NCBI GenBank assembly: GCA_029547805.1
Contig: JAKPOP010000017.1
Span: 186,001 to 250,000 of the forward strand
Direction of reading: 5' to 3'
From: Deltaproteobacteria bacterium
Lineage (GTDB): Bacteria > Myxococcota_A > UBA9042 > DTJE01
DNA: 64,000 bases
Under the pieces are notes generated by a model that did no database searches, had not been told where the DNA came from, and saw nothing but the letters and a program-made list of their open reading frames with translations. The position numbers and the translations under genes were made by a program. Shown here in pieces: positions 41,960 through 49,715 of the stretch; within the stretch, counting starts at the first letter, position 1, and each line of letters begins with the position of its first letter.

Positions 41960-42969
41960 GCGCCGCCCCCCATCTCCCCTTCCCGCTCGAGGCGGCGGAT
42001 CACCTCCCAGCGCTGCCGGTCCTTGTAGCGGGGGTGGCTCCCCTCCCCCTCCTCGTTGCGGTCCCAGGTCTGGCGGTCGAACACCTGGAACTCCACCGGC
42101 TGCATCACCAGGAACCCCAGGCGATCCCCCACGGAATGGACCTTCGTCCGCTCCGGAACCGGGATGGGCAGGTCCACGACGAAGTTCACCATGCGGAACC
42201 CCGCTGCCGAGAAGCGGTTCCAGTCCTGGCGGTCCGCCGCATCCTCCACTGCGAGTCGGATCCACAGGCGGCGCCGGGCATCGGGGTCCGCCCGGAGGGC
42301 CTCCACGAGTTCCTCGTTGCGGACGATCTCGTTCCGGGACTGACCCGGAACCACGTAGTTCCATGCCAGCAGGCGGTCCTTGAGGCCCGCGAGCAGCGGA
42401 ACGATGTCCCTGGCCTTCTCGCAGACCAGGCGGCACCGGACCCGGTCATAGATCTGGGCCGCCACCGTGATCTTGCGGCCGAGGATCTTGGTGAAGAGGC
42501 TGTGGGCGGACTTCCGGCTCGACCGGTAGGAGACCAGCGTGATCCCCTCGGCCTGCAGTTCGTGCACCGCCCGGTCCAGGGCCTCGGAGGCCCGGTGGAA
42601 CAGCACCTCCTCGTCCAGGGGCAGGCGGGCCCGCAACTCGGTGGCCTCGACGTGATTGATGATGTGCATCGACTTGAGCAGCACGCAGGCGATGCGCTGC
42701 CAGGGATTCCGGATGTCCGAGGCAACCATCAGCAGGTCCAGGGTCGAATCGGGTCGGGTCAGTTCCCGGGGAAACCGGTAGTCGAAGGTCCTCTCCAGGT
42801 ACTCCACGGATCGCCACAGCAGGTCCCGGAGTCGCTGCTGGGCCTGGGGCTCCTGCAGGTCGTAGCCGTTCACCCGGAGGAAGGCCGCCGCCTCGTCGGT
42901 CGTGGCCAGATGGAGCCGGGGCCAGTCCACCACCGACCCTCCCCGGAGCAGCAGGCGCACCGCGTCCAC
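41956..42969 (-). CDS. TIGR04552-like family protein, possibly RelA/SpoT-like fold
   Basis: About 337 residues (start uncertain) resemble a family labelled TIGR04552 in NCBI annotation, known mainly from myxobacteria and of unknown function. The core contains SYRSSRKSAHSLFTKILGRK and AAQIYDRVRCRLVCEKARDI, which recall the K...SI..K..R and EIYDLIAVRV wording of RelA/SpoT nucleotidyltransferases; this is an inference. I prefer GTG 42969. The frame stays open up to an ATG at 43242, but that stretch is Pro/Ala-rich, lacks other starts, and contains a promoter-like element. Its 3' end overlaps the kinase-like gene by four bases; the upstream neighbour is divergent rpoN. Confidence 0.65.
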   Translation of the reverse strand: MDAVRLLLRGGSVVDWPRLHLATTDEAAAFLRVNGYDLQEPQAQQRLRDLLWRSVEYLERTFDYRFPRELTRPDSTLDLLMVASDIRNPWQRIACVLLKSMHIINHVEATELRARLPLDEEVLFHRASEALDRAVHELQAEGITLVSYRSSRKSAHSLFTKILGRKITVAAQIYDRVRCRLVCEKARDIVPLLAGLKDRLLAWNYVVPGQSRNEIVRNEELVEALRADPDARRRLWIRLAVEDAADRQDWNRFSAAGFRMVNFVVDLPIPVPERTKVHSVGDRLGFLVMQPVEFQVFDRQTWDRNEEGEGSHPRYKDRQRWEVIRRLEREGEMGGGA

Positions 42970-43048
42970 GTCTGCCAGGCTGAGCCCCGCTTCCCATCGT
43001 GGTCGGCCGATCGTCTCGATGTCCGGCTCCCGTGTCTCCGATAGGCCG

Positions 43049-43077
43049 AGTCTATCCCTCCCGGGAGGGATGTCCAG
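43049..43077 (-). promoter_or_regulatory. Promoter of the TIGR04552-like gene, with palindrome in the spacer
   Basis: On the minus strand CTGGAC at 43077-43072 and TAGACT at 43054-43049 are separated by 17 bases. The spacer is almost wholly the perfect palindrome described at 43054-43071. Confidence 0.5.
43054..43071. repeat. 18-base perfect palindrome, candidate operator
   Basis: ATCCCTCCCGGGAGGGAT is its own reverse complement. It lies between the -35 and -10 boxes of the minus-strand promoter in the 328-base region between the TIGR04552-like gene and rpoN. A dimeric regulator bound there would sit exactly on the promoter spacer. Confidence 0.6.
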
Positions 43078-43216
43078 GGCGGGCCGCGCGAGCGGGGCGG
43101 CCGCGGGGCCGAGAGCGAGGCCCGGAGAAGGGGACGCGCCGCGACTCGGCGGCGGGGCGCCGGAAGGAACGGAGCCCTTCCCCTCCTGCCGGTGACCTGT
43201 CCAGGCGTCCGCCGCC

Positions 43217-43245
43217 TTTACAAGGTCCGGACCCGGCTTCATAAT
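43217..43245 (+). promoter_or_regulatory. Promoter of rpoN
   Basis: TTTACA at 43217-43222 and CATAAT at 43240-43245 are 17 bases apart. The -10 overlaps an ATG at 43244. Transcription would begin near 43252, which favours the ATG at 43298 as the rpoN start. Confidence 0.55.
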
Positions 43246-43297
43246 GGACTTGTCTGGCCCAGGCGAAGGGCCGGCGCGGCTTGAAGAACTGGTGGCG

Positions 43298-44773
43298 ATG
43301 GAAATCCGGCAGGAGCAGTCCCTCAAACTCCTTCAGAAACTGGTGCTGACCCCCCAGTTGCAGATGGCCATCCGCCTGCTGCAACTGTCCCGGATGGAAC
43401 TGGTCGAGGAAGTCCGCCAGCAACTGGAGTCGAACCCGGTCCTGGAGGAGGACGGGATCGACGAGCAGACCCTGTCCTACGACGACGCGGCCCGAGAGGT
43501 CTCCGAGGGCGAACCGCCGGTCGCGCCCTCCCGGCCGGAACCGGAGGAGTCCGTCGGCGAGGCCCCGGACCGGGAGCCGACCTCCCCGGATCAGGAGGTC
43601 CAGTGGGAGCAGTTTGTCGAGGACTACGGCCGGTTCAGCAGCGGGCCCCAGGTCCGGGTCTCCAACGAGGAGTACCCGTCGGTGGAGGCGACCGTCAGTC
43701 ACCGGACCAACCTGACGGACCACCTGCTCTGGCAGTTGCAGCTCTCGGACCTCCGGGAGGCGGACCGGGAGATCGGGGCCTTCCTGGTGGGGAACCTGAA
43801 CGAGGACGGCTTCCTGAAGGACCTCACGGTGGAGGAGGCAGCCGCGCGGCTGGGGGTCCCGGAGGAACGGGTCCGGAGGGTCCTGCGGCGGATCCAGACC
43901 TTCGACCCCGTGGGCGTCGGCGCCCGGGACCTCCAGGAGTGCCTGTTGATCCAGGCCCGAACCCATCACCCCAAGAACGAGCGGCTCCACCTGCTGCTGG
44001 AGCGCTATCTGCCGGAACTGGAACGACGGAACTTCAGCGCCATCGCCCGGGGTCTTCGGTGCTCGCTGGACGAGGTGAAGTCCCTGGTGGAGACGGTCTG
44101 CCGGATGGACCCCCGGCCTGGTCGAGCCTTCAACCAGGATGACGTGATCTACGTCCAGCCGGATGTCTATGTCTTCCGGGTCGGGGACGAGTATGTCACG
44201 GTGCTCAACGAGGACGGGCTGCCCCGGCTCCGGATCAGCGCCTACTACGAGAGCGTGCTGTCGGGTCAGTCCCACGGGGAGGCGAAGGACTTCGTCCAGG
44301 ACAAGCTGCGGTCCGCGATGTGGCTGATCCGGAGCATCCAGCAACGCCAGAGCACGATCCGGAAGGTCACCGAGAGCATCATGCGCTTCCAGCGGGACTT
44401 CCTGGACCATGGCGTCACGCACCTGCGGCCTCTGGTGCTGCGGGACGTCGCCGAGGACGTGGGCATGCACGAGTCCACGATCAGCCGCGTGACGTCGAAC
44501 AAGTACGTCCACACCCCCCGGGGAATCTTCGAACTGAAGTACTTCTTCAACAGCCGGATCGGCAGCGTCCAGGGGGAGGACCAGGCCAGCGAGGCGGTCA
44601 AGGCACAGATCAAGGCCATCGTCGAGGCGGAGGACCCCAGGTCCCCCCTCTCGGACCAGGAGATCGTGGAGCGGCTCCGGGCGGTGAACGTGGTGATCGC
44701 CCGACGAACGGTGGCGAAGTACCGGGAGGCGCTGGGGATCCTCCCCTCCTCCCGGCGGCGCGCCCTGGTGTGA
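43298..44773 (+). CDS. rpoN: RNA polymerase sigma-54 factor
   Basis: This 491-residue sigma-54 factor reads -24/-12 promoters and needs AAA+ activators such as the NtrC-type protein at 63193. Region I begins IRQEQSLKLLQKLVLTPQLQ and IRLLQLSRMELVEEVRQQLE, followed by an acidic region II. The DNA-binding parts contain VAEDVGMHESTISRVTSNKYV and the RpoN box ARRTVAKYREALGI. I choose ATG 43298, where the family starts and after the predicted transcription start, over ATG 43244, which lies within the -10 box. hpf and rapZ follow, a conserved neighbourhood. Confidence 0.95.
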   Translation: MEIRQEQSLKLLQKLVLTPQLQMAIRLLQLSRMELVEEVRQQLESNPVLEEDGIDEQTLSYDDAAREVSEGEPPVAPSRPEPEESVGEAPDREPTSPDQEVQWEQFVEDYGRFSSGPQVRVSNEEYPSVEATVSHRTNLTDHLLWQLQLSDLREADREIGAFLVGNLNEDGFLKDLTVEEAAARLGVPEERVRRVLRRIQTFDPVGVGARDLQECLLIQARTHHPKNERLHLLLERYLPELERRNFSAIARGLRCSLDEVKSLVETVCRMDPRPGRAFNQDDVIYVQPDVYVFRVGDEYVTVLNEDGLPRLRISAYYESVLSGQSHGEAKDFVQDKLRSAMWLIRSIQQRQSTIRKVTESIMRFQRDFLDHGVTHLRPLVLRDVAEDVGMHESTISRVTSNKYVHTPRGIFELKYFFNSRIGSVQGEDQASEAVKAQIKAIVEAEDPRSPLSDQEIVERLRAVNVVIARRTVAKYREALGILPSSRRRALV

Positions 44774-44787
44774 CCCCTCGGAAGGGG
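44774..44787 (+). terminator. Short hairpin after rpoN
   Basis: CCCCT, loop CGGA, AGGGG form a 5-bp stem right after the rpoN stop. A second hairpin (GCCGG at 44824-44828 with CCGGC at 44838-44842) lies further on. There are no T-runs. The 153-base gap 44774-44926 holds nothing else obvious. Confidence 0.25.
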
Positions 44788-44926
44788 ACCCCAGGGCCTG
44801 GCGGGACTCTGACAAGGAGGGTCGCCGGTTCGGCAAGCCGGCTCCGGGAGAGACGCCCCGGGGATGGCCCCCGGGACGACCTGCGGGAGCGGGGCGGGAA
44901 CGCCGCTCCGCGGAAGGGAGAAAGCC

Positions 44927-45235
44927 ATGGAGATGACGTTCGTCCTTCGGCAGTTCGAGGCCAGCGAGGAGTTGAAGGCGTTCATCGAGCAGAAGGTGCG
45001 CAAGCGCCTGGAGGGGCTGCTGAACGGAAACAGCGAGGTGCGGGTCATCCTGGCCACGGAGAAGGCCTGGACCACCGTGGAGGTCGTGGTCAGCAGTCGA
45101 GGCGAGGTCTTCAAGGCGTCGGAGAAGACCACGGAGGATATCGAGCCGGCGGTGGACGGCGCGCTGGACAAGGTGGAACGGCAGGTGCAACGGCACAAGG
45201 ACCTGCTGCAGGAGCGCCGGAAGGCGCGCAACTGA
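44927..45235 (+). CDS. hpf: Ribosome hibernation promoting factor (short form)
   Basis: This 102-residue protein of the HPF/YfiA family binds the 30S decoding centre in stationary phase and silences ribosomes. Recognisable are the N-terminal strand EMTFVLRQFEASEELKAFIE, the mid segment WTTVEVVVSSRGEVFKASEK, and DIEPAVDGALDKVERQVQRHK. The short form lacks the dimerisation domain of long HPF. ATG 44927 has GGAAGGGAG upstream. It is encoded between rpoN and rapZ, as in proteobacteria, but the usual ptsN (EIIA-Ntr) gene is missing. Confidence 0.93.
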   Translation: MEMTFVLRQFEASEELKAFIEQKVRKRLEGLLNGNSEVRVILATEKAWTTVEVVVSSRGEVFKASEKTTEDIEPAVDGALDKVERQVQRHKDLLQERRKARN

Positions 45236-45265
45236 GGCCCAGGGCCCCCTCGGAGAAGCCTCCCG

Positions 45266-46120
45266 ATGAACCTCTCGCACCTGGTGATCGTCACGGGGCT
45301 CTCGGGATCCGGCCGGACCACGGCGATCCGGGCTCTGGAGGACGCGGGCTTCTTCTGCATCGACAATCTGCCACTGCCCCTGCTGGACACCTTCCTCTTC
45401 CTGGCGAAGGACCATGATCAGGTGCGGCGGGTCGCCCTGGGAGTGGACGTCCGGGAAAAGACCTTCCTGGCCCACTTTTCCGAGGTCCTCGGCCGGGTCC
45501 GGGCCCTGGGGCAGCCGGTGGACGTGCTGTTCCTGGACACCCAGGACGAGGAACTGCTGCGACGCTTCTCGGCGACCCGCCGGCGGCACCCCCTGGAGGC
45601 CGAGGCCGGGTCCCTCACCGAGGCAATCCTGCAGGAGCGGCGCCTGCTGGAACCCATCCGGGAACAGGCGACGTGGGTCATCGACACCACCGACCTGAAC
45701 GTCCACCGCCTCAAGTCCCTGATCCAGGGCGCCTGGGGAGGTCCCCAGCGGGAGATGGGAATCCTCCTGACCTCCTTCTCCTACCGCAACGGCGTGCCCC
45801 GGGAGGCCGACTACGTCCTGGACTGCCGCGGCCTTCCCAACCCGTTCTTCGAGGATGCCCTGCGGCCCCTGACCGGCCAGGATGCCCCGGTGCGGGAATG
45901 GCTCCGGGGCCGTCCCGAGTGGTCCGCCACCCGCCAGCGGATCGTGGACCTGCTGGCCACGACGCTGCCCCTGCACGAGGCCGAGGGACGTCCGGTCCTG
46001 ACGGTCGCCTTCGGGTGCACCGGCGGTCAGCACCGGTCGGTGGCGATGGCCGAGGAGGTGGCCGAAGGGCTGCGGCAGACCGGCAGGACCGTCACCCTGA
46101 ACCACCGGGAACTGACCTGA
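45266..46120 (+). CDS. rapZ: RNase adapter protein RapZ
   Basis: This 284-residue P-loop protein of the RapZ/YvcJ family; in E. coli it senses glucosamine-6-phosphate and guides RNase E to GlmZ. Family segments include DAGFFCIDNLPLPLLD, LFLDTQDEELLRRF, RRRHPLEAE, SFSYRNGVPREADYVLD and CTGGQHRSVAMAE. The Walker A motif is GLSGSGRTT, so the invariant Lys is Arg17, which is unusual and may weaken ATP binding. It is the last gene of rpoN-hpf-rapZ. Confidence 0.9.
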   Translation: MNLSHLVIVTGLSGSGRTTAIRALEDAGFFCIDNLPLPLLDTFLFLAKDHDQVRRVALGVDVREKTFLAHFSEVLGRVRALGQPVDVLFLDTQDEELLRRFSATRRRHPLEAEAGSLTEAILQERRLLEPIREQATWVIDTTDLNVHRLKSLIQGAWGGPQREMGILLTSFSYRNGVPREADYVLDCRGLPNPFFEDALRPLTGQDAPVREWLRGRPEWSATRQRIVDLLATTLPLHEAEGRPVLTVAFGCTGGQHRSVAMAEEVAEGLRQTGRTVTLNHRELT

Positions 46121-46267
46121 CGACCATCCCGCCATGGATGCCTGCGCCCACTGGAAGGAGAGGAGGCCTTGCCACCACCGTGGCGCCGTCCGAACGAAGG
46201 GGCCCCTCGTCCCGGGGACCGGAACCGGGGAGATGTCGTTTCCTTCCAGTCCAAACCCCTTCCTCGA

Positions 46268-46273
46268 TAGAAT
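46268..46273 (+). promoter_or_regulatory. -10 box upstream of the HEPN gene
   Basis: TAGAAT lies 34 bases before the HEPN start at 46308. The -35 region (TCCAGT) is poor. The 187-base gap 46121-46307 otherwise shows only GC-rich hairpins. Confidence 0.35.
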
Positions 46274-46307
46274 CCCACCAGGAACGCTGACCTGTAGCGA
46301 GGGCACC

Positions 46308-46943
46308 ATGACCGACGACCCCGCCGTGAGCGAGATGCTGGAAGAGGCCGAGGACGACCTTCGGGACGCGGAGGACCTGAGCCGCAGGCCCGGGAGCCTG
46401 TCGATGGCCCTCTACCAGGCCTCCCAGAGCGCAGAGAAGTTCCTCCGGGCCCTGGCCCAGGGCCGCGGCCGGCCGGCACCGATCCACTGGGACCTCCAGA
46501 GGATCTTCGAGGCCACCGACGACCTGCCGGAACTTGCCCCGTTGGCCGAGGCGGTCGGAAGGCTCGCGGGACACGGCACCCCAGGCAGAACCGGCGTGGC
46601 CGGGGGCATCGTCGCCGAGGGCATTCGGACCGCCCACTGGGTTCGCTACCACGTCCGGAAGGCCCTGGGAGAGGACCTGACGCCGCCGCCCGACCCGACC
46701 CCGGCACCGGCGGAGACGCCCGGTCCCGAATCCCCCCGGGAAGCGACCGCCGACCGCGACCCCGCAGCGGAGGAGACCCCGACCGAGGAACGTCGCCGGG
46801 GGCCGCCGGGACCAGGGTCCTACGTCCGACAGGTCTGGCTCTGCGAACGGTGCGGGGTCCGCCTGCCCCGAACCCGCCAGACCGGGCGGGGGGCCCCCTG
46901 TCCCCATTGCAATCGCCCCATGCGACTCGTACCCGGAAACTGA
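46308..46943 (+). CDS. HEPN-domain protein with C-terminal zinc ribbon
   Basis: This 211-residue protein has an N-terminal HEPN-type four-helix domain (residues about 1-115): DDLRDAEDLSRRPGSLSMAL, YQASQSAEKFLRALAQ and the final helix GGIVAEGIRTAHWVRYHVRK. A Pro/Glu/Asp-rich linker joins it to a zinc ribbon, CERCG...CPHC, at the extreme C-terminus. HEPN proteins often pair with a nucleotidyltransferase as toxin and antitoxin, but no such partner is present here. The classical R-x4-6-H nuclease motif is not clear, so RNase activity is doubtful. The parA-like gene follows 11 bases downstream. Confidence 0.65.
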   Translation: MTDDPAVSEMLEEAEDDLRDAEDLSRRPGSLSMALYQASQSAEKFLRALAQGRGRPAPIHWDLQRIFEATDDLPELAPLAEAVGRLAGHGTPGRTGVAGGIVAEGIRTAHWVRYHVRKALGEDLTPPPDPTPAPAETPGPESPREATADRDPAAEETPTEERRRGPPGPGSYVRQVWLCERCGVRLPRTRQTGRGAPCPHCNRPMRLVPGN

Positions 46944-46954
46944 GGGAGGCCCAC

Positions 46955-47809
46955 ATGACCATCTCCGACCGGCTGCTGCGCTGGACGAGCCGCCTCACCG
47001 AGGACACGTCGGGAGCCACCGTGCTGGCGGTCGCAGCCCAGAAGGGAGGCGTCGGCAAGACCACCACGGCGGTGAACCTCGCCATCGCGATGGCCCGGTT
47101 CGCCCGTCGCCGAACCCTGCTGATCGACCTCGACGGCCAGGGCCATGTCGAGCGGTCCCTCCGGGGGCTCCTGAAGTCCGGCAGCGACGGGTGGGGACTG
47201 GCCGAGGTGCTGCTGGGAAGCAACCGGGACCTTCGGCCCCTGGTCCGCGCAACGGCCGAGGAGAGGCTCTACGTCACGCCCTCGGACCGCAATCTGGCTT
47301 CGGCCGAGGGGGTCCTCGCAGGACGCATCGGCAAGGAATTCCTGCTGCGCCAGGCCCTTCGTCCGATCCGTCCGGACTTCGACCTGATCGTTCTGGACTG
47401 CCCGCCGAACCTCGGCAACCTGACGCTCAACGCCCTGATGGCCGCCGATGGACTGGTGATCCCCTGCGAGATGAGCGTGCTGGCCCTGGCAGGGGTGTCC
47501 GACCTCATGGAAGTGGTGGCGACCCTCCGGGACCGCCTGGACCACGAGGTGCGGCCCCTGGGCATCCTCCCCACCCGGGTGGACCGCCGGAACTCCCGGG
47601 TCACGGGGGCAGTGCTGAAGGAACTGGAGAGCCGCTTCGCGGGCCTGGTGACCCAGACCCGAATCCCTGTCAGCACGGCTCTCGCCCAGGCCCAGATGGC
47701 CGGGGTGCCCGTCTTCGACTTCGATCCCGCATCGCCGGGCGCCCGGGCCTACCGGGTCCTCGCCGGGGAGTTGTCGACCCGCATCGAGGCGATGTCCCGC
47801 GCGGCCTAG
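46955..47809 (+). CDS. Orphan ParA/Soj-type ATPase
   Basis: This 284-residue P-loop ATPase has the deviant Walker A KGGVGKTTTAVNLA near residue 25, the switch DLDGQGHV, and the hydrophobic strand DLIVLDCPPNLGNLTLNAL. Such ATPases position chromosomes, plasmids or protein clusters. No parB or parS-like repeat is adjacent, so the cargo is unknown. Its partner could be the HEPN protein just upstream, which ends 11 bases before, but this is a guess. GAGGGAGG precedes the ATG. Confidence 0.85.
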   Translation: MTISDRLLRWTSRLTEDTSGATVLAVAAQKGGVGKTTTAVNLAIAMARFARRRTLLIDLDGQGHVERSLRGLLKSGSDGWGLAEVLLGSNRDLRPLVRATAEERLYVTPSDRNLASAEGVLAGRIGKEFLLRQALRPIRPDFDLIVLDCPPNLGNLTLNALMAADGLVIPCEMSVLALAGVSDLMEVVATLRDRLDHEVRPLGILPTRVDRRNSRVTGAVLKELESRFAGLVTQTRIPVSTALAQAQMAGVPVFDFDPASPGARAYRVLAGELSTRIEAMSRAA

Positions 47810-47861
47810 GAGCCTGTCGGGAACGACCCGGTATCCTGCGGTTCCGCGTCCCGCACGATCC

Positions 47862-49661
47862 TCAGGAGGGGTCCAGTCGGTAGAGGATGCTGGGCCGCGG
47901 CTCCCCCCGGACCCGCAGGCGGGCCACCTCCGGGAACGCCGGGACCGGGGGCAGGTGACGACGAGAGACCTCGTCCAGCAGGGTCTGGCCCGGAAGCGCC
48001 ATCCGACACAGACGCACGGCCACATCCAGGCGGGATCCCCGGACGCCCTGGTCCGGAGCCGTGAGCCGCACGAGGTGTCTTGCCAGGGGCCCCGAGGCCA
48101 CCCCGATCCGGCACTGCACCGGGTACCCCGTGTCCCTCCGGAAGCGGGCAACCCGACGCTCCAGGTCCCGGGCGGCCCGGATGCCCTGTTCCACGGGATT
48201 GTCCGCCGAGTCGAACAACCCGTAGACCAGGCGCAGTTCCCGACCGTCATCGAAACACAGGCAGGCCCCGTCGGCCATCACCGCCGTCTCGAAGGCCTCG
48301 ATCTCGGGACGAAAGACCTCCCGGGCCTCCCGATCGGCGTCGGCCCAGTCGAACTCCGCGTGGACCAGTGTCGCGAAGACCTCCCGGGCCCTCGGGCCCT
48401 CCTCTTCAGGTCGCCCGACCGGGAGGGAATGGAATGCAGGCATCTCCCACTCCGCCACAGGCCCCAGGGAGACCAGGCGCACCCTGGGACCGGGTACCGG
48501 AACGGGGACCGGTGCCGCGACCTCGGCGATCCGGGCGACCCCGAGACCGCCCATCCCGGAGGACCTCTCGGGGACCGGAACCGCCGCCAGGTCCAGGGTC
48601 GGACGTTCGTGGAAGGGGATCAGGGACCGGAGAGGCGCCAGGGCATCGGCCAGGATGCGCCCCTCGGAGGCATCGACCTCCTGGAGCGTCAGGGCATTGA
48701 GGATTCCCCGGAGCCGATCCCGCACCACGACCGCGTCCGGTGGACGCCGGGCCGGGTCCTTCTGCGTCAGGTCCAGCAGAAGCCCCTGGAGTTCCTTCCG
48801 AAGGCCGTAGTCCAGGGTCAGGGCCGGCAACGGGGGCATCGGGTCCTGGATCTGGCGACGCATCACCTCGACCGGGGTCGCTCCCTCGAAGGGAGGACGA
48901 CCCGAGAGCATCTCGAAGATCAGCATGCCCAGGGAATAGAGGTCGCTACGAGGATCGACGACGTCCCCGCGGACCTGCTCGGGGCTCATGTACGACGGGG
49001 TTCCCAGGACCTCCCCCCGATCCAGGGCGCCTCGGACCGGGATGTCGGCGATGGCGGCGATGCCGAAGTCCAGCACCTTCACGGCGCCACCGTCGGGGTC
49101 CTGGCTGCCGATCACGATGTTTTCGGGCTTCAGGTCCCGGTGGACGACACCGTGGGCATGGGCGTGGACGAGGGCCTCGGCGATCCCGTGGGCCGCCAGC
49201 AGGGCCTCCGGCACCGGGAGCCGTCCCCGGCGGGCCAACCGCAGGGCCAGGGTCTCCCCCTCGACCCGTTCCATGGCCAGGAACAGCCATCCCTCGAGAG
49301 ACACCCCGAAGTCGAACAACGCCACGACGTTGGGATGGGACAGGCGCCCCGCGGCCCGGGCCTCTCGAAAGAAGCGCTGGGTCGCCGTCTCCTGGAGCGC
49401 CAGCGAGGGTCGGAGGACCTTCAGGGCCACGGGGTACCTTCGATGGCTGTCATGGGCCAGGAAGACGACCCCCATGCCCCCGTCGGCGATCCGGTCCTGG
49501 ACCAGATAGCGGCGGTTCACCCACTGACCGATCCGGGGAAGTTCCGTCGGAAGGGACTCCAGGGGACCAAGGTCCAGGGGACAGGTCTCGACCCCCGCCC
49601 GGTAGGTTCGCCGGCAGGTCCTGCAATACCGGGCCGCTTCCACCGGGTCCCCCGTGTCCAC
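47862..49661 (-). CDS. Ser/Thr protein kinase with C-terminal nucleotide-cyclase-like domain
   Basis: This 599-residue protein starts with a zinc ribbon (CRTCRRTYRAGVETCPLD). The kinase domain is complete: GGMGVV glycine loop at 61-66, K81 (VALKVL), H174-R-D176 (HRDLKPEN), D198-F-G (DFGIA) and GTPSYMSPEQ. The last part (about 415-590) is homologous to class III cyclases (FRPEIEAFETAVMADGACLC, YPVQCRIGVASGPLA, AVRLCRMALPGQTLLDEVS). One metal Asp is replaced (LVHAEF) while another Asp is kept (FDDGRE), so cyclase activity is doubtful. The start is GTG 49661, with no ribosome binding site; see the promoter entry. It may signal to or from an ATP/GTP-linked cue. Confidence 0.88.
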   Translation of the reverse strand: MDTGDPVEAARYCRTCRRTYRAGVETCPLDLGPLESLPTELPRIGQWVNRRYLVQDRIADGGMGVVFLAHDSHRRYPVALKVLRPSLALQETATQRFFREARAAGRLSHPNVVALFDFGVSLEGWLFLAMERVEGETLALRLARRGRLPVPEALLAAHGIAEALVHAHAHGVVHRDLKPENIVIGSQDPDGGAVKVLDFGIAAIADIPVRGALDRGEVLGTPSYMSPEQVRGDVVDPRSDLYSLGMLIFEMLSGRPPFEGATPVEVMRRQIQDPMPPLPALTLDYGLRKELQGLLLDLTQKDPARRPPDAVVVRDRLRGILNALTLQEVDASEGRILADALAPLRSLIPFHERPTLDLAAVPVPERSSGMGGLGVARIAEVAAPVPVPVPGPRVRLVSLGPVAEWEMPAFHSLPVGRPEEEGPRAREVFATLVHAEFDWADADREAREVFRPEIEAFETAVMADGACLCFDDGRELRLVYGLFDSADNPVEQGIRAARDLERRVARFRRDTGYPVQCRIGVASGPLARHLVRLTAPDQGVRGSRLDVAVRLCRMALPGQTLLDEVSRRHLPPVPAFPEVARLRVRGEPRPSILYRLDPS

Positions 49662-49667
49662 GGAGCC

Positions 49668-49673
49668 ATTCTA
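49668..49673 (-). promoter_or_regulatory. -10 box of the kinase-cyclase gene, predicted leaderless
   Basis: On the minus strand TAGAAT is followed by exactly six bases (GGCTCC) and then the GTG start. A TTGGGG -35 lies 18 bases upstream. There is no Shine-Dalgarno sequence, so transcription probably begins at the start codon. Confidence 0.5.
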
Positions 49674-49715
49674 GGGGGGAGGTGGTCCTGGCCCCAAGAA
49701 AACGACAGGAGGCCG

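Noticed and set aside
43244-43297. Upstream ATG for rpoN
   Set aside because: It lies inside the -10 box of the best promoter and adds 18 residues not seen in the family; ATG 43298 fits better.
46308-46943. HEPN-MNT toxin-antitoxin system
   Set aside because: No nucleotidyltransferase gene is adjacent and the HEPN nuclease motif is not clear.
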